Source: an uncultured Alphaproteobacteria bacterium
GTDB taxonomy: Bacteria; Pseudomonadota; Alphaproteobacteria; Rs-D84
Assembly: GCA_944389535.1 (NCBI GenBank)
Contig: CALXMS010000002.1
Span: 1-64,000, forward strand
Length of the DNA: 64,000 nucleotides
Direction of reading: 5' to 3'
Position 1 is the first letter of the stretch, and each line of letters starts with the position of its first letter. The notes beneath the pieces were generated by a model. That model saw nothing but the letters and a program-made list of their open reading frames with translations. It ran no database searches and was not told the DNA's origin. The position numbers and the translations under genes were made by a program. Positions 18,204-26,974 of the stretch are shown piece after piece.

Positions 18204-19220
18204 ATGATGAAAAAAAGTTTGAAATTAGCAGTTGCAGCGTCAGTATTGGCGACACCTGCAATGGCGGCTAATTTGGAAAATCCGTTATATTTACCAACTG
18301 CTGGTGAATTTTATTCTAAAACGGGTGCTGGCGTTATGTACAAAGTTACAGACGATACAGATGCAAATAAATTGAAAGATCATGCTGGGGCAACAGAGTT
18401 CCCAATTTGGCGTATAAGTGAAGAATTAGGTATCGGTATCACAGACAGCATTGCGCTGCGTGGTTCCTTTGCATACACTCAGGCGGATGATATTGACCGT
18501 AAGGGTTTAAATCATGGTCGTTTAGGCTTGATTTGGCGTCCAATTGAAACGACAGATAATATCGTATTGGATATCTACGCAGATGCACACTTGGGTGGCG
18601 TAAACAAAATGCGTGGTTCTTATACTTTAGATAAGGGCTTTAAATACGACAATTATTCTAATGGTCGTTGGGGTGCGGATGTTGGTGTTCGCTTTGGTAA
18701 AACATGGAGCAAATTGACGACTAGCGCATTTTTTGAAGTATTGAAAACGTTTGGAAACAACAATAACGTTATCGACGTTTCCGGCTTGTATGCACCTGTT
18801 ACAGATGTTGGTTTAGTTCCTGTTTCAATATTGGGAATACCAGACGAAATTTCTGTTGATTTGAAATCTACAACAGAAATCAATTTTGGTTTGAATGCAT
18901 TTTATCAGTTGGATGACCGCTGGTCGTTCGGTGGTGGTTTCAAATATAATCATCATGCTGATAACGGTGTAAAAAGCTTGTCAACAGGTGTTACAAATCC
19001 TGCTGGTCAGCAATTTGCAGGTGCATTAATATCTCAGTTGTCTGACATGAATGATGGTTTTGATGAATACATCTTATCTTTAGCTGTTGCAAATCAGTTG
19101 ACCGATACGGTTCAGGTTGCTTTGTACGGTGAATATACGTTTGATACTGCACATGCGAATTCTCAGAACGGTTCTGACGTAAAGGCAGAATTGGGCGTTC
19201 GTTTGAATTTGCAGTTCTAA
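18204..19220 (+). CDS. Outer-membrane porin-like beta-barrel protein
   Basis: A protein of 338 residues. The signal peptide ends AMA-AN. Repeated amphipathic strands and a C-terminal LNLQF with terminal phenylalanine indicate a BAM-dependent barrel of perhaps 12-14 strands. RBS AAGGAG is seven bases upstream. A duplicated 14-bp motif lies in its leader. It is followed by a terminator and by a second, unrelated barrel gene. No substrate can be inferred. Confidence 0.65.
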   Translation: MMKKSLKLAVAASVLATPAMAANLENPLYLPTAGEFYSKTGAGVMYKVTDDTDANKLKDHAGATEFPIWRISEELGIGITDSIALRGSFAYTQADDIDRKGLNHGRLGLIWRPIETTDNIVLDIYADAHLGGVNKMRGSYTLDKGFKYDNYSNGRWGADVGVRFGKTWSKLTTSAFFEVLKTFGNNNNVIDVSGLYAPVTDVGLVPVSILGIPDEISVDLKSTTEINFGLNAFYQLDDRWSFGGGFKYNHHADNGVKSLSTGVTNPAGQQFAGALISQLSDMNDGFDEYILSLAVANQLTDTVQVALYGEYTFDTAHANSQNGSDVKAELGVRLNLQF

Positions 19221-19252
19221 ACACATAAAGTAAATTAACATATATTGGACAT

Positions 19253-19282
19253 TTACCCCACATAACGTGGGGTAATTTTTTT
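19253..19282 (+). terminator. Intrinsic terminator
   Basis: TACCCCA and TGGGGTA form a stem with loop CATAACG, then T7. Confidence 0.85.
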
Positions 19283-19360
19283 AGTGATATGAATTTTACT
19301 AAATACTTTTATCTGGGGCCTTTTTATGATATAATAAAGCCAAAGGAAAACGGAAAGAGA

Positions 19361-20458
19361 ATGAAAAAAGTCGGCTTTTTTGCGGCATTGGCGGGGTTTC
19401 TGTTCGGTGCGTCTGGTGGGGCTGGTGCCGCCGCTATATATCCTGTGTATAACGGTTACCAGGGTACAAATGTCGCCGGTCAGGTCGTTCTGTTGCCAAC
19501 TACCAGTGGTACAGTCGTTCCAACGACAAATCCTAATGCGGCCAGTGCAACACGTATTACTGGGGCTTTACCACAGGTTGGCTCTAATGTAACAAATGCG
19601 TCAAGTACAACTGTGGCGGGAAGGCAATATTATCAACCGTCTGATTTTGATAGATTGGCGGATAGCGGTTTGTATGTTGGTTTATCTGTTGGATATTCCG
19701 TTAGTGTCAGTGGCGCCATGCTGTCTGACTATATGAATGAAGATAAGGGGCAGTTTGTACCTGGGGCTTTCCAAGAAGCTAATTTTGATACAGATACAGT
19801 CATTCCTTTACAAATGTCTGTCGGGGCATCAATTAACAATGATTTTCGTGTAGATTTTTCGTACCTTCGTTATACAGGTATTGCTTATCCAAGTATGGTT
19901 AAGTCGTCTGACGGTGTCGGCGGTTATGTTGATGCGGTCGTTGACGGGGGGGCAATCACGGCAAATGCAACTATGTTGAATTTATATTACAACATAGATT
20001 CTTATACTGGTTATTTAGCCGGTGGAATGTTGCGTCCGTACATTGGTGCCGGTGTAGGTATTTCGCTGAATACTATCGCTGATTATGTCGTTTATGATAA
20101 TACGTTTTATTCTGAAATGGAACCAAGCGTTGCAGACCCTGGTGATTTGACAGGTATTTCGGACGTTTATGCTTATCACAACGGTGGAACGTCTGAACAG
20201 TTGGCGTTTATGTTTGAAGGTGGTTTGACGACGGAAATGGACGGCGGTATAAAGATTGATTTCTTTGTAAGGTATATGAATTTGGGGCAGGTAAGAACGT
20301 CTGGCAGCATCATATTGTCGCAAACAGAATGGTTGGGTGACGGCAGCGGTCTAGAATTCCCAGCAGATTATGATAGTGTATACCATTATACTAACTGGTA
20401 TGAAAGCGGCAGATTAAGCACAATAGATATTGGCGCGAGACTAAGATTACAATTCTGA
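19361..20458 (+). CDS. Outer-membrane beta-barrel protein (opacity/Omp25-like)
   Basis: A protein of 365 residues from ATG 19361 (GGAAAGAG upstream; the frame extends 24 codons earlier without an RBS). A signal peptide is followed by a Thr/Val/Asn-rich low-complexity region (about 35-95), then an eight-strand-type barrel with RPYIGAGVGISLN and a closing RLRLQF strand. The PYIGAG motif is typical of OmpA/Omp25/opacity-type barrels. The next gene follows by 56 bp. Confidence 0.68.
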   Translation: MKKVGFFAALAGFLFGASGGAGAAAIYPVYNGYQGTNVAGQVVLLPTTSGTVVPTTNPNAASATRITGALPQVGSNVTNASSTTVAGRQYYQPSDFDRLADSGLYVGLSVGYSVSVSGAMLSDYMNEDKGQFVPGAFQEANFDTDTVIPLQMSVGASINNDFRVDFSYLRYTGIAYPSMVKSSDGVGGYVDAVVDGGAITANATMLNLYYNIDSYTGYLAGGMLRPYIGAGVGISLNTIADYVVYDNTFYSEMEPSVADPGDLTGISDVYAYHNGGTSEQLAFMFEGGLTTEMDGGIKIDFFVRYMNLGQVRTSGSIILSQTEWLGDGSGLEFPADYDSVYHYTNWYESGRLSTIDIGARLRLQF

Positions 20459-20514
20459 TAAGTTTATTTCAGAGTATGGATTACGCAGATATTGCGTAAA
20501 AATGAGGCGTATAA

Positions 20515-22212
20515 ATGAAGGCAAATCGTGCAATTATTCACTATTCTTTATTTGCAGCATTAATTGGTTTTTCAGCAATGAATGCTGATGCTGCGTTACG
20601 TGTTGGAAATCATTCGCGTAGTTATGCCGAAGCTTATCAGCAAGTAAATGCTTTACGTAATAATGTTGCCGCAACCGAAGTTCCGGTTGTAACGACACCT
20701 TCAACGGATACAGAAAATAATTTACCTGTACGCGTTGCAGACGAAGAACTGTTGCAACAGGTTGTTAACGAAGCAGGTGGCGATTCCAAAGCTTATAATC
20801 AATTAGAACAATGTTCAATGATTTATCCTAATGGTGAGTTTGCCTGGGACAGACCTACGATTGGGCGTGGAAGTGGCGGTGCTAATACTTGCGTTGCCGT
20901 TGTTGAATTACGTGGGTATCAGGCTGGTTTAGACGGTTCTGATTTGGTTTTGGCACGCGCCAATTTGGCAGCAGGTGATTCCATACAGTGTAATATTGAA
21001 TCTTTCCCAGAAGCTACTATGAATGTGGGGGCTGTAGAAAGTTTTACTTTCCCAGCAGACGCCGCACCTACGATGGATGACGTGGTAAAACAAATGAATC
21101 AAGAACAAAAGAAAAACGCTGGGTTAAAAATTGCTGCTGGTGTTATTATTGGTGGTTTGGGCGGTAATATTTCTGGTGCTAATGATCCTGGTAACGATAG
21201 TTTGCTGGGAACAGATAAGGGAAAAATGCAGAACACTGTTATAGGTGCCGGTATTGGTGGTGCTATTGCTGCGGGTAGCGCATACGCCGGAAAAGTTGGT
21301 GGGGACGTGATTCTGTCTACTGGTGTAAACGCTGCTGCTGCGGGTTTGATTGGTAATATGTCGGGAACAGGAAATTCCGTTTTACGAATTGAGGATTGTA
21401 CACTACCAGATGGTACAAAAACAACATGCCTGTGGGGTGCCTTAGCAACAACGGAACCGCTATCTGCCAATCAGACAGCATTTTATAATATAGACACGGA
21501 TACAACGTATGTATGTGATAATAATTTAAATAATTGCGATGATGTTACTTTGGTATCTATTAAATTGGAAGAGTATTCAAATAAAGATATAGAAGAGGTT
21601 ACAGAAGAAAACTTTGAAACAATACGTTCAGATGCATCAAAGCAATATTATATGGCGGTTGCAGACGGTAAAACCAGAATGGTTGCCGCAAATGACGCAA
21701 AAGAAAACGACAATGTTAATGCTAATATGGGGATATACGCAAAAATATCAGAAGCGGCAACAGTTGAAAGACAAATACCGGCAATGATAGAAATGCGTGA
21801 CAAAGCATTTGGCAGAACACAGTCTGATTGGCGTGAATGGAAAAGTAATAATAAAAATGTTACTATATATGGCAGATCTGGTACCGGAACCGCGTATGAT
21901 TTACCCGATACCACGCAGGCAGATATTCAAAACTTTTATCCGATGATGTTAAACGCAGAAGATGGAAGTTTGATTGATTTTGGTAATAAAGCGCGTCTGA
22001 AAAGTACTTTGATAGGTGCCGGTATTGGTGGTGCGCTTGGGGCGTTTTCTGGATATCAGGGTGCTCAGCAGGATATTCAAAATCGTTGGGTTACTGCAGT
22101 AAGAGAATATGAGGATTCTTTAACAAAGGTATATTGCGCAACGGGTAACAGGTATTTAAGTCAATATAATGATACTGTTTTCATACCGCAGATGACGCAA
22201 GTGACAGAATAA
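20515..22212 (+). CDS. Exported protein with repeated glycine-zipper segments
   Basis: A protein of 565 residues. The signal peptide ends NADA-AL. Three glycine-zipper stretches are seen (GVIIGGLGGNISG near 205, VIGAGIGGAIAAG near 243, and LIGAGIGGALGAF near 500), separated by globular regions with several cysteines. Glycine zippers are typical of envelope proteins that pack in or against membranes. No family is recognised. It may be co-transcribed with the preceding barrel gene. Confidence 0.55.
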   Translation: MKANRAIIHYSLFAALIGFSAMNADAALRVGNHSRSYAEAYQQVNALRNNVAATEVPVVTTPSTDTENNLPVRVADEELLQQVVNEAGGDSKAYNQLEQCSMIYPNGEFAWDRPTIGRGSGGANTCVAVVELRGYQAGLDGSDLVLARANLAAGDSIQCNIESFPEATMNVGAVESFTFPADAAPTMDDVVKQMNQEQKKNAGLKIAAGVIIGGLGGNISGANDPGNDSLLGTDKGKMQNTVIGAGIGGAIAAGSAYAGKVGGDVILSTGVNAAAAGLIGNMSGTGNSVLRIEDCTLPDGTKTTCLWGALATTEPLSANQTAFYNIDTDTTYVCDNNLNNCDDVTLVSIKLEEYSNKDIEEVTEENFETIRSDASKQYYMAVADGKTRMVAANDAKENDNVNANMGIYAKISEAATVERQIPAMIEMRDKAFGRTQSDWREWKSNNKNVTIYGRSGTGTAYDLPDTTQADIQNFYPMMLNAEDGSLIDFGNKARLKSTLIGAGIGGALGAFSGYQGAQQDIQNRWVTAVREYEDSLTKVYCATGNRYLSQYNDTVFIPQMTQVTE

Positions 22213-22234
22213 AAACGCCCAAACGGGCGTTTTT
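22211..22234. terminator. Bidirectional terminator
   Basis: AAAAACGCCC and GGGCGTTTTT around AAAC, between two convergent genes. Confidence 0.88.
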
Positions 22235-23603
22235 ATTTTTCGTTTTTTGTTATTATTTCCATTACTTTTTTCGGTACTTCGGAAATAGCAACGCGTTCTT
22301 GAGCCATTGAATCGCGGTAGCGTAAGGTAACTGTATTATCTTCCAGCGATTGGTGGTCAACTGTTATGCAAACTGGTGTTCCTATTTCATCGTGACGGCG
22401 ATAGTTTTTACCAATGTTACCAGAATTTTCAAGTTCTATGCGCCCGATATTTAATTTACGTAAATCGTTTTCAATATCTGTTGCAAGAGTCACAAGTTCC
22501 GGAACGTTCCTAGCTAATGGTATAACAGCTGCTTTTACTGGGGCTAAGTCCGGTTTTAATTTTAATACAATACGAGATTTACCGTCTGGCAACTCCTCTT
22601 CCGTATAAGCGTCTAGCATAACAGCAAACATTGCGCGATTTACCCCCATAGCCGTTTCAATGACAAATGGTATAAAGCTTTCACCTGTTTGTGGATCGCT
22701 ATACGCCAATTTTACCGTACTATCTTTGTTGTCTAAAACCTTGGCCTGGATATTAAACTCCTTTTGACCCTTTGTGTGAGATCCTAAATCAAAGTCTTGA
22801 CGGTTATGAATGCCTTCTACTTCATCAAAACCGTCTGGAAATTCGTATTCAATATCACCAGCAGCTTTGGCATAATGAGCTAATTTTTCATGCGGAGTAA
22901 AACGTAATTTTTCCGCAGGAATACCAAGCGTATCAATCCACCAAGCCATACGGGTCTTTTTCCACATTTCAAAATATTTTTCATCTTCGTCTGGTTTTAC
23001 GAAATATTGCATTTCTGCCTGTTCAAATTCACGCATGCGGAATACGAACCCACGCGGTGAAATTTCGTTACGAAAAGCTTTACCTATTTGTACTATACCA
23101 AAAGGTAACTTATGCGGACAGGCATCCATAACATTTTTAAAGTTTACATATGTGGTTGTTGCAGTTTCAGGACGTAAATAAGCGTTTATTTCACCGTCTG
23201 CAGTCGCCCCGATAGATAACCCCATCATAAGTTGATATGCGCGCGGTTCCGTTAAGTCGGTGCTGCCGCAATTATCACATTTAGTCGGGTCTTTCATCTT
23301 ATCTTGACGCATGCGGGCACCACACTTTTTACATTCTACCAGCGGGTCAGAAAAACTGCCTTCATGCCCAGAATATTTCCACATTAACCTGTTGCTGATA
23401 AGGGCTGCATCTAACCCTTCTATGTCATTGCGAGAATATACCATCGCATTCCACCATGCGTTACGGATGTTTTTCATCAATTCTACGCCATATGGGCCAT
23501 AATCATATGCACCACCCAAACCCCCGTATATTTCTGAACCTGTGAAAATAAAACCGCGACGCTTACATAATGCGACGATATCATTAACTGTTTTTGCTGG
23601 CAT
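22233..23603 (-). CDS. glyS: Glycyl-tRNA synthetase, dimeric alpha2 type
   Basis: A protein of 456 residues. Class II motifs include YDYGPYG near residue 33, RPETA (motif for amino acid binding), GKAFRNEISPRGFVFRMREFEQAE (motif 2, about 180-200) and an ETAMGVNRA motif 3 region. A zinc-type CxxC pair (CKKC ... CDNC) lies at about 88-112. This is the single-chain alpha2 enzyme shared by eukaryotes, archaea, Firmicutes and Bacteroidetes; most proteobacteria have the alpha2beta2 GlyQ/GlyS enzyme instead. It charges tRNA-Gly. Confidence 0.93.
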   Translation of the reverse strand: MPAKTVNDIVALCKRRGFIFTGSEIYGGLGGAYDYGPYGVELMKNIRNAWWNAMVYSRNDIEGLDAALISNRLMWKYSGHEGSFSDPLVECKKCGARMRQDKMKDPTKCDNCGSTDLTEPRAYQLMMGLSIGATADGEINAYLRPETATTTYVNFKNVMDACPHKLPFGIVQIGKAFRNEISPRGFVFRMREFEQAEMQYFVKPDEDEKYFEMWKKTRMAWWIDTLGIPAEKLRFTPHEKLAHYAKAAGDIEYEFPDGFDEVEGIHNRQDFDLGSHTKGQKEFNIQAKVLDNKDSTVKLAYSDPQTGESFIPFVIETAMGVNRAMFAVMLDAYTEEELPDGKSRIVLKLKPDLAPVKAAVIPLARNVPELVTLATDIENDLRKLNIGRIELENSGNIGKNYRRHDEIGTPVCITVDHQSLEDNTVTLRYRDSMAQERVAISEVPKKVMEIITKNEK

Positions 23604-23673
23604 TTGTTTTCCTCTAATTTTTACCGATTTATTGTTATACAGAATTTATACTTTTGCAACTGTTATTAAAAAT

Positions 23674-23700
23674 AAAAACGGGGGTTTTGCCCCCGTTTTT
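23674..23700 (-). terminator. Terminator after ferredoxin gene
   Basis: AAAAACGGGGG and CCCCCGTTTTT form a stem with a TTTTG loop. On the - strand it follows the ferredoxin gene by 15 bp. Confidence 0.85.
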
Positions 23701-23714
23701 GATATAAAGTTATT

Positions 23715-23897
23715 TTATTTTGCGTCTGGGGCAATGGCAGCAACAGGGCAAACAGCCGCACATGTACCGCAAGACATACATTTTGCCGGGTCAATCACAC
23801 ATTTACCGTCTGCGCCCGCGGAAATCGCCATAACAGGGCATGCCCCCATGCATGTATGACAACCTATACATTTTGATGGATCTATTTTATATGCCAT
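23715..23897 (-). CDS. 2[4Fe-4S] ferredoxin, clostridial type
   Basis: A protein of 60 residues with two CxxCxxCxxxCP motifs (C10, C13, C16, C20 and C40, C43, C46, C50), each preceded by an Ile-Asp-Pro turn. It is a low-potential soluble electron carrier, typical of anaerobes; possible users nearby are the radical-SAM enzymes NrdG and HemW, by inference only. A further cysteine is C33. It lies 20 bp downstream of the BI-1 gene, probably co-transcribed. Confidence 0.92.
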   Translation of the reverse strand: MAYKIDPSKCIGCHTCMGACPVMAISAGADGKCVIDPAKCMSCGTCAAVCPVAAIAPDAK

Positions 23898-23917
23898 TTT
23901 TATACTCCGTCTTATTT

Positions 23918-24661
23918 TTAATTTCTGTTTAATAAGCTTAATAAATATTCAAACATACCTATGAAAGATATGTACAAGTGCAGGGCACCTAATACAGCTA
24001 ACTGATTTTTCTGCGTACCATCACCAAGGACTGCGTATGCACGTTTTAAAGATTGCATATCATATGCTGTAAACAAAGCGAAAATCAGTACGCCGATGAA
24101 GCATACTATTGTACCAAATGTTCCGCCCATTATTGCAGGCCATATTAAAGATGCCAAACCTACTAATATTAAACCTATCATACCCATGAACAAAAATACG
24201 CCCATAAAAGATAAGTCTTTTACAGTTTTATATCCGAATAAAGCCATGCAAGCGAACATAACAGCGGCAATTACAAAGGCCGATAAAATTGTAAACGGAT
24301 TGTTTGTTACGGCAACCAATAACAGCGGCGTCATTACGATACCAGTTAACACGGCATATAGCAGTAATAATAATATACCCGTTGATGGTTTGAAGCTAAA
24401 TGCGCGAACCTGAGCCCATATAGCCAGTCCCAGACCACCAAAAAGCAATATATAATAAAAAGCTGATAAGCCCGTTGATGTGAACAATATTGACCATAAA
24501 GGTGTTGCCATTGTTATGAAAGACGCCAATGCAGTGATACCAACGGCACCGAACATCAATGCAAAAATGCGTTTTAGATATAATTCTATTCCGCCACCAG
24601 ATTTAACGCGTTGCGGTGCGTCGGGGGCTTTGGTTTTAAGAGCAATATTTCTTACTGCCAT
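23918..24661 (-). CDS. Bax inhibitor-1 / YccA family membrane protein
   Basis: A protein of 247 residues from ATG 24661, which has AAGGAG upstream (the frame is open 14 codons earlier). Seven hydrophobic helices and the conserved IFALFTAYDMQSLKR and LYISFIGMFEYLL segments match the BI-1/YbhL/YccA family. Bacterial members act as pH-sensitive calcium leak channels or modulate FtsH. The ferredoxin gene follows it. Confidence 0.88.
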   Translation of the reverse strand: MAVRNIALKTKAPDAPQRVKSGGGIELYLKRIFALMFGAVGITALASFITMATPLWSILFTSTGLSAFYYILLFGGLGLAIWAQVRAFSFKPSTGILLLLLYAVLTGIVMTPLLLVAVTNNPFTILSAFVIAAVMFACMALFGYKTVKDLSFMGVFLFMGMIGLILVGLASLIWPAIMGGTFGTIVCFIGVLIFALFTAYDMQSLKRAYAVLGDGTQKNQLAVLGALHLYISFIGMFEYLLSLLNRN

Positions 24662-24736
24662 TTTTTTCTCCTTGTTAGTTATCATATTATATAATATAAT
24701 CAAACTTGTAATTCAAGTGAAACAAAAGGAAAAAAA

Positions 24737-24934
24737 ATGGTAGCAAAAGCCCCAAAATCAAAAAAATATAAACCAGATTTTAATAAAAGAGATTCTGGTA
24801 GAATACAAAAGTTACATAATGAATATATAGAAGCGTATAAAGTATTAAAAGAGTTAGAAAAATCTGAACCAGCAGATAGCCCAAAATTACTTAAATATGA
24901 AGAAATTGTATCTAATCTATCGAAATATCGTTAA
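24737..24934 (+). CDS. Small basic hypothetical protein
   Basis: A protein of 65 residues with AAAAGGA upstream of its ATG. It has a lysine-rich N-terminus and a helical C-terminus with heptad-like Leu spacing. No family is recognised. It precedes lgt by 18 bp, so it is probably the first gene of that transcript. Confidence 0.5.
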   Translation: MVAKAPKSKKYKPDFNKRDSGRIQKLHNEYIEAYKVLKELEKSEPADSPKLLKYEEIVSNLSKYR

Positions 24935-24952
24935 TAAGAGTTACGTTATATT

Positions 24953-25780
24953 ATGGCGATAGTAATAAACCCGATTTCACCAGTAGCTTTTTCTGTTTTT
25001 GGTTTAGATATACGTTGGTATGCGCTGGCGTATGTTGCGGCGTTTGTTATAGGGTATTTTTTATTGCGATACTTTATGGGTAAAAACGATAGTCAGATAA
25101 AATTAAATAAAAAACAATTGGATGATTTGTTTACTGCTTTGATATTGGGCGTTATTATAGGTGGCCGTTTGGGATACGTCTTGTTTTATAACTTGTCGTT
25201 CTTTTTATCGCATCCATTGGAAATATTTGCGGTTTGGCATGGGGGGATGAGTTTTCATGGTGGTTTAATCGGTGTAATAGTTGCAACGTTTTTATTTGCG
25301 TGGAACCAGAACAAAAGTGGTGGACTAAGCGGTGGTATATATAAAACAGCGTTTAATTTATTAGATATAATGGCTGTTGTTGCGCCTATTGGTTTATTTT
25401 TTGGGCGTATAGCTAATTTTATAAATATGGAAGTAATGGGGCGCGTTACAGATGTTCCATGGGCAGTGGTCTTTGCAGGTCAGCCGGATTTGCCGCGGCA
25501 TCCCAGTCCTTTGTATGAGGCCGCTACAGAAGGAATATTATTATTTATAATAATGTATTGCTTATATAAATTTACGAAGCTACGTAAATATCCTGGTGCT
25601 TTGGGTGGAATATTGGGGATGCTTTATGCTTTGTTTAGAATATTCTGCGAGCAGTTTCGTGCGCCTGACGTACAGATTGGTTTTTTAACCAGTTGGGGTT
25701 TGACAATGGGACAATTGTTATCCGCTGTAATGTTTGTGGCAGGTGCGTTGATATTTAGTATTGCAATTAAGAAAAAATAA
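24953..25780 (+). CDS. lgt: Prolipoprotein diacylglyceryl transferase
   Basis: A protein of 275 residues with seven membrane helices. The Lgt signature GRIANFINMEVMGR is near residues 149-162, and HGGMSFHGG around 97-105 carries the essential histidine. Lgt moves diacylglycerol from phosphatidylglycerol to the lipobox cysteine of prolipoproteins such as the LptE and META lipoproteins in this window. The usual length and start near the N-terminal helix are kept. Confidence 0.93.
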   Translation: MAIVINPISPVAFSVFGLDIRWYALAYVAAFVIGYFLLRYFMGKNDSQIKLNKKQLDDLFTALILGVIIGGRLGYVLFYNLSFFLSHPLEIFAVWHGGMSFHGGLIGVIVATFLFAWNQNKSGGLSGGIYKTAFNLLDIMAVVAPIGLFFGRIANFINMEVMGRVTDVPWAVVFAGQPDLPRHPSPLYEAATEGILLFIIMYCLYKFTKLRKYPGALGGILGMLYALFRIFCEQFRAPDVQIGFLTSWGLTMGQLLSAVMFVAGALIFSIAIKKK

Positions 25781-25809
25781 TATAAAATAGGCAGGGTAAA
25801 AAAAGTTTA

Positions 25810-25845
25810 GGATGGGTGGCAGAGCGGTCGAATGCGACGGTCTTG
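25810..25845 (+). pseudogene. Duplicated 5' half of tRNA-Ser
   Basis: These 36 bases are identical to the first 36 of the intact tRNA-Ser 163 bp downstream, up to the anticodon loop (...GGTCTTG); the identity also extends about 10 bp upstream (AAAAGTTTAG). After the break the sequence turns into a hairpin, GTCTTGC pairing with GCAAGAC (25840-25863), and about 110 bp of unique sequence. It cannot form a tRNA. It may be transcribed ahead of the real gene. Confidence 0.85.
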
Positions 25846-25972
25846 CATACGAGTCAGCAAGACGAACGTAGAGAAGTCGAGCGCGAACGAGTGGTGAGCA
25901 GCATCGAAAGGTGCAAAAAGCGAACAAAACCGCAGGTTTGAAAGACCGGCGGGTAATAAAAAGAAAAGTTTA

Positions 25973-26062
25973 GGATGGGTGGCAGAGCGGTCGAATGCGA
26001 CGGTCTTGAAAACCGCTGTGGGGGCAACTCCACCGGGGGTTCGAATCCCTCCCCATCCGCCA
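25973..26062 (+). tRNA. tRNA-Ser (anticodon TGA)
   Basis: A molecule of 90 nt with encoded CCA: acceptor GGATGGG pairs with CCCATCC, anticodon loop CTTGAAA gives TGA, a long variable arm is present, and the T-arm is GGGGG-TTCGAAT-CCCTC. Position 27-43 in the anticodon stem is an A-C mismatch. Confidence 0.94.
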
Positions 26063-26069
26063 GAAAAAT

Positions 26070-26098
26070 AAAACGCCCCAGCTGGGGCGTTTGTTTTT
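26070..26098. terminator. Bidirectional terminator after tRNA-Ser
   Basis: AACGCCCCAG and CTGGGGCGTT form a 10-bp palindrome with T-rich flanks; it serves tRNA-Ser and the convergent barrel gene. Confidence 0.86.
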
Positions 26099-26112
26099 AG
26101 TTCCGTCTTTGT

Positions 26113-26856
26113 TTAGAACAAGTAACGAGCACCAATTTTTACCTCATGAGCGTATACAAATTCATCTTCAACTGTAGAAGAGTTAAATCTGTATCCGATA
26201 TCTAAAGCCCAGTCTTCATTAAAGTTATATGTTGCACCCAAACCAACTTGCCATTCAAATTCTGTTAGCGTGTCATCAGCAACCGTCATGTCGCCACGTG
26301 GGATCATAGATGAGATTGCTGGCGGAATTCCGGCCAATGCGGCTTCATCAATATCAATGTCAACTGTCGCCTTTTGTTTATATGTACCAAAACCTACACC
26401 TGCGCCTATGTATGGCGTCCACTTTGAATCAGATATCGCGAAATCATAATACAAGTTTGCCATATATGAGTTATGACGAACTGATGTAGATGTTTCTATT
26501 TCGGCAGGAAGAAAACTTGCGATAGTTCCACTGAAAATTTCATAATCGTCTTCGGATGCACTGCGGATAGCAACCTCTAATTCACCACGTACGTTACCAT
26601 ATTTAATACCCGCTGTAATTTCGCCGGCAAATGCCATGTCAAAATCCATATTACTTCCCGCGTTCGCTACAAAAGCGTTACCGAATGTTTCAGGGTCCAT
26701 CGGGTTTATAGCGTTTTGATCAAATTTTACGCGTTTAGCTGTTGTCCCTGCCTTATCAAGAACTATTCCTAAGCCAACGTATGGGGTTATTTCTGCTGCA
26801 AATGCCGATGGGGCAAACATTGCGGCGGCCATAAATAATGCAAATGTTTTTTTCAT
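26113..26856 (-). CDS. Outer-membrane opacity-type beta-barrel protein
   Basis: A protein of 247 residues with signal peptide MKKTFALFMAAAM...AFA. The barrel motifs TPYVGLGI at the start of the mature protein, WTPYIGAGVGFG in the middle and a final KIGARYLF strand are typical of eight-stranded Omp25/opacity-type proteins. RBS AAGGAG lies upstream. It shares the PYIGAG motif with the barrel at 19361 but is otherwise divergent. Confidence 0.75.
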   Translation of the reverse strand: MKKTFALFMAAAMFAPSAFAAEITPYVGLGIVLDKAGTTAKRVKFDQNAINPMDPETFGNAFVANAGSNMDFDMAFAGEITAGIKYGNVRGELEVAIRSASEDDYEIFSGTIASFLPAEIETSTSVRHNSYMANLYYDFAISDSKWTPYIGAGVGFGTYKQKATVDIDIDEAALAGIPPAISSMIPRGDMTVADDTLTEFEWQVGLGATYNFNEDWALDIGYRFNSSTVEDEFVYAHEVKIGARYLF

Positions 26857-26945
26857 TGTTTCTCCTTACAATAAGTTTTAGGTTTAAAAACCTATAAAGT
26901 AATATAAAAGCTAGCCCATATTACTTTTTAAGTCAATAAAAAACA

Positions 26946-26968
26946 TAAAAAAAGTCGGCATTTGCCGG
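26946..26968 (-). terminator. Terminator after nrdG
   Basis: On the - strand CCGGCAAATGCCG forms a short stem followed by a T7 run. Confidence 0.7.
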
Positions 26969-26974
26969 AATGTT

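Noticed and set aside
23542-23859. Open frame of 105 codons on the + strand over the ferredoxin gene
   Set aside because: Antisense to two clear [4Fe-4S] motifs.
25718-25927. Possible gene opposite the half tRNA-Ser
   Set aside because: Overlaps the end of lgt and the tRNA copy, with no RBS.
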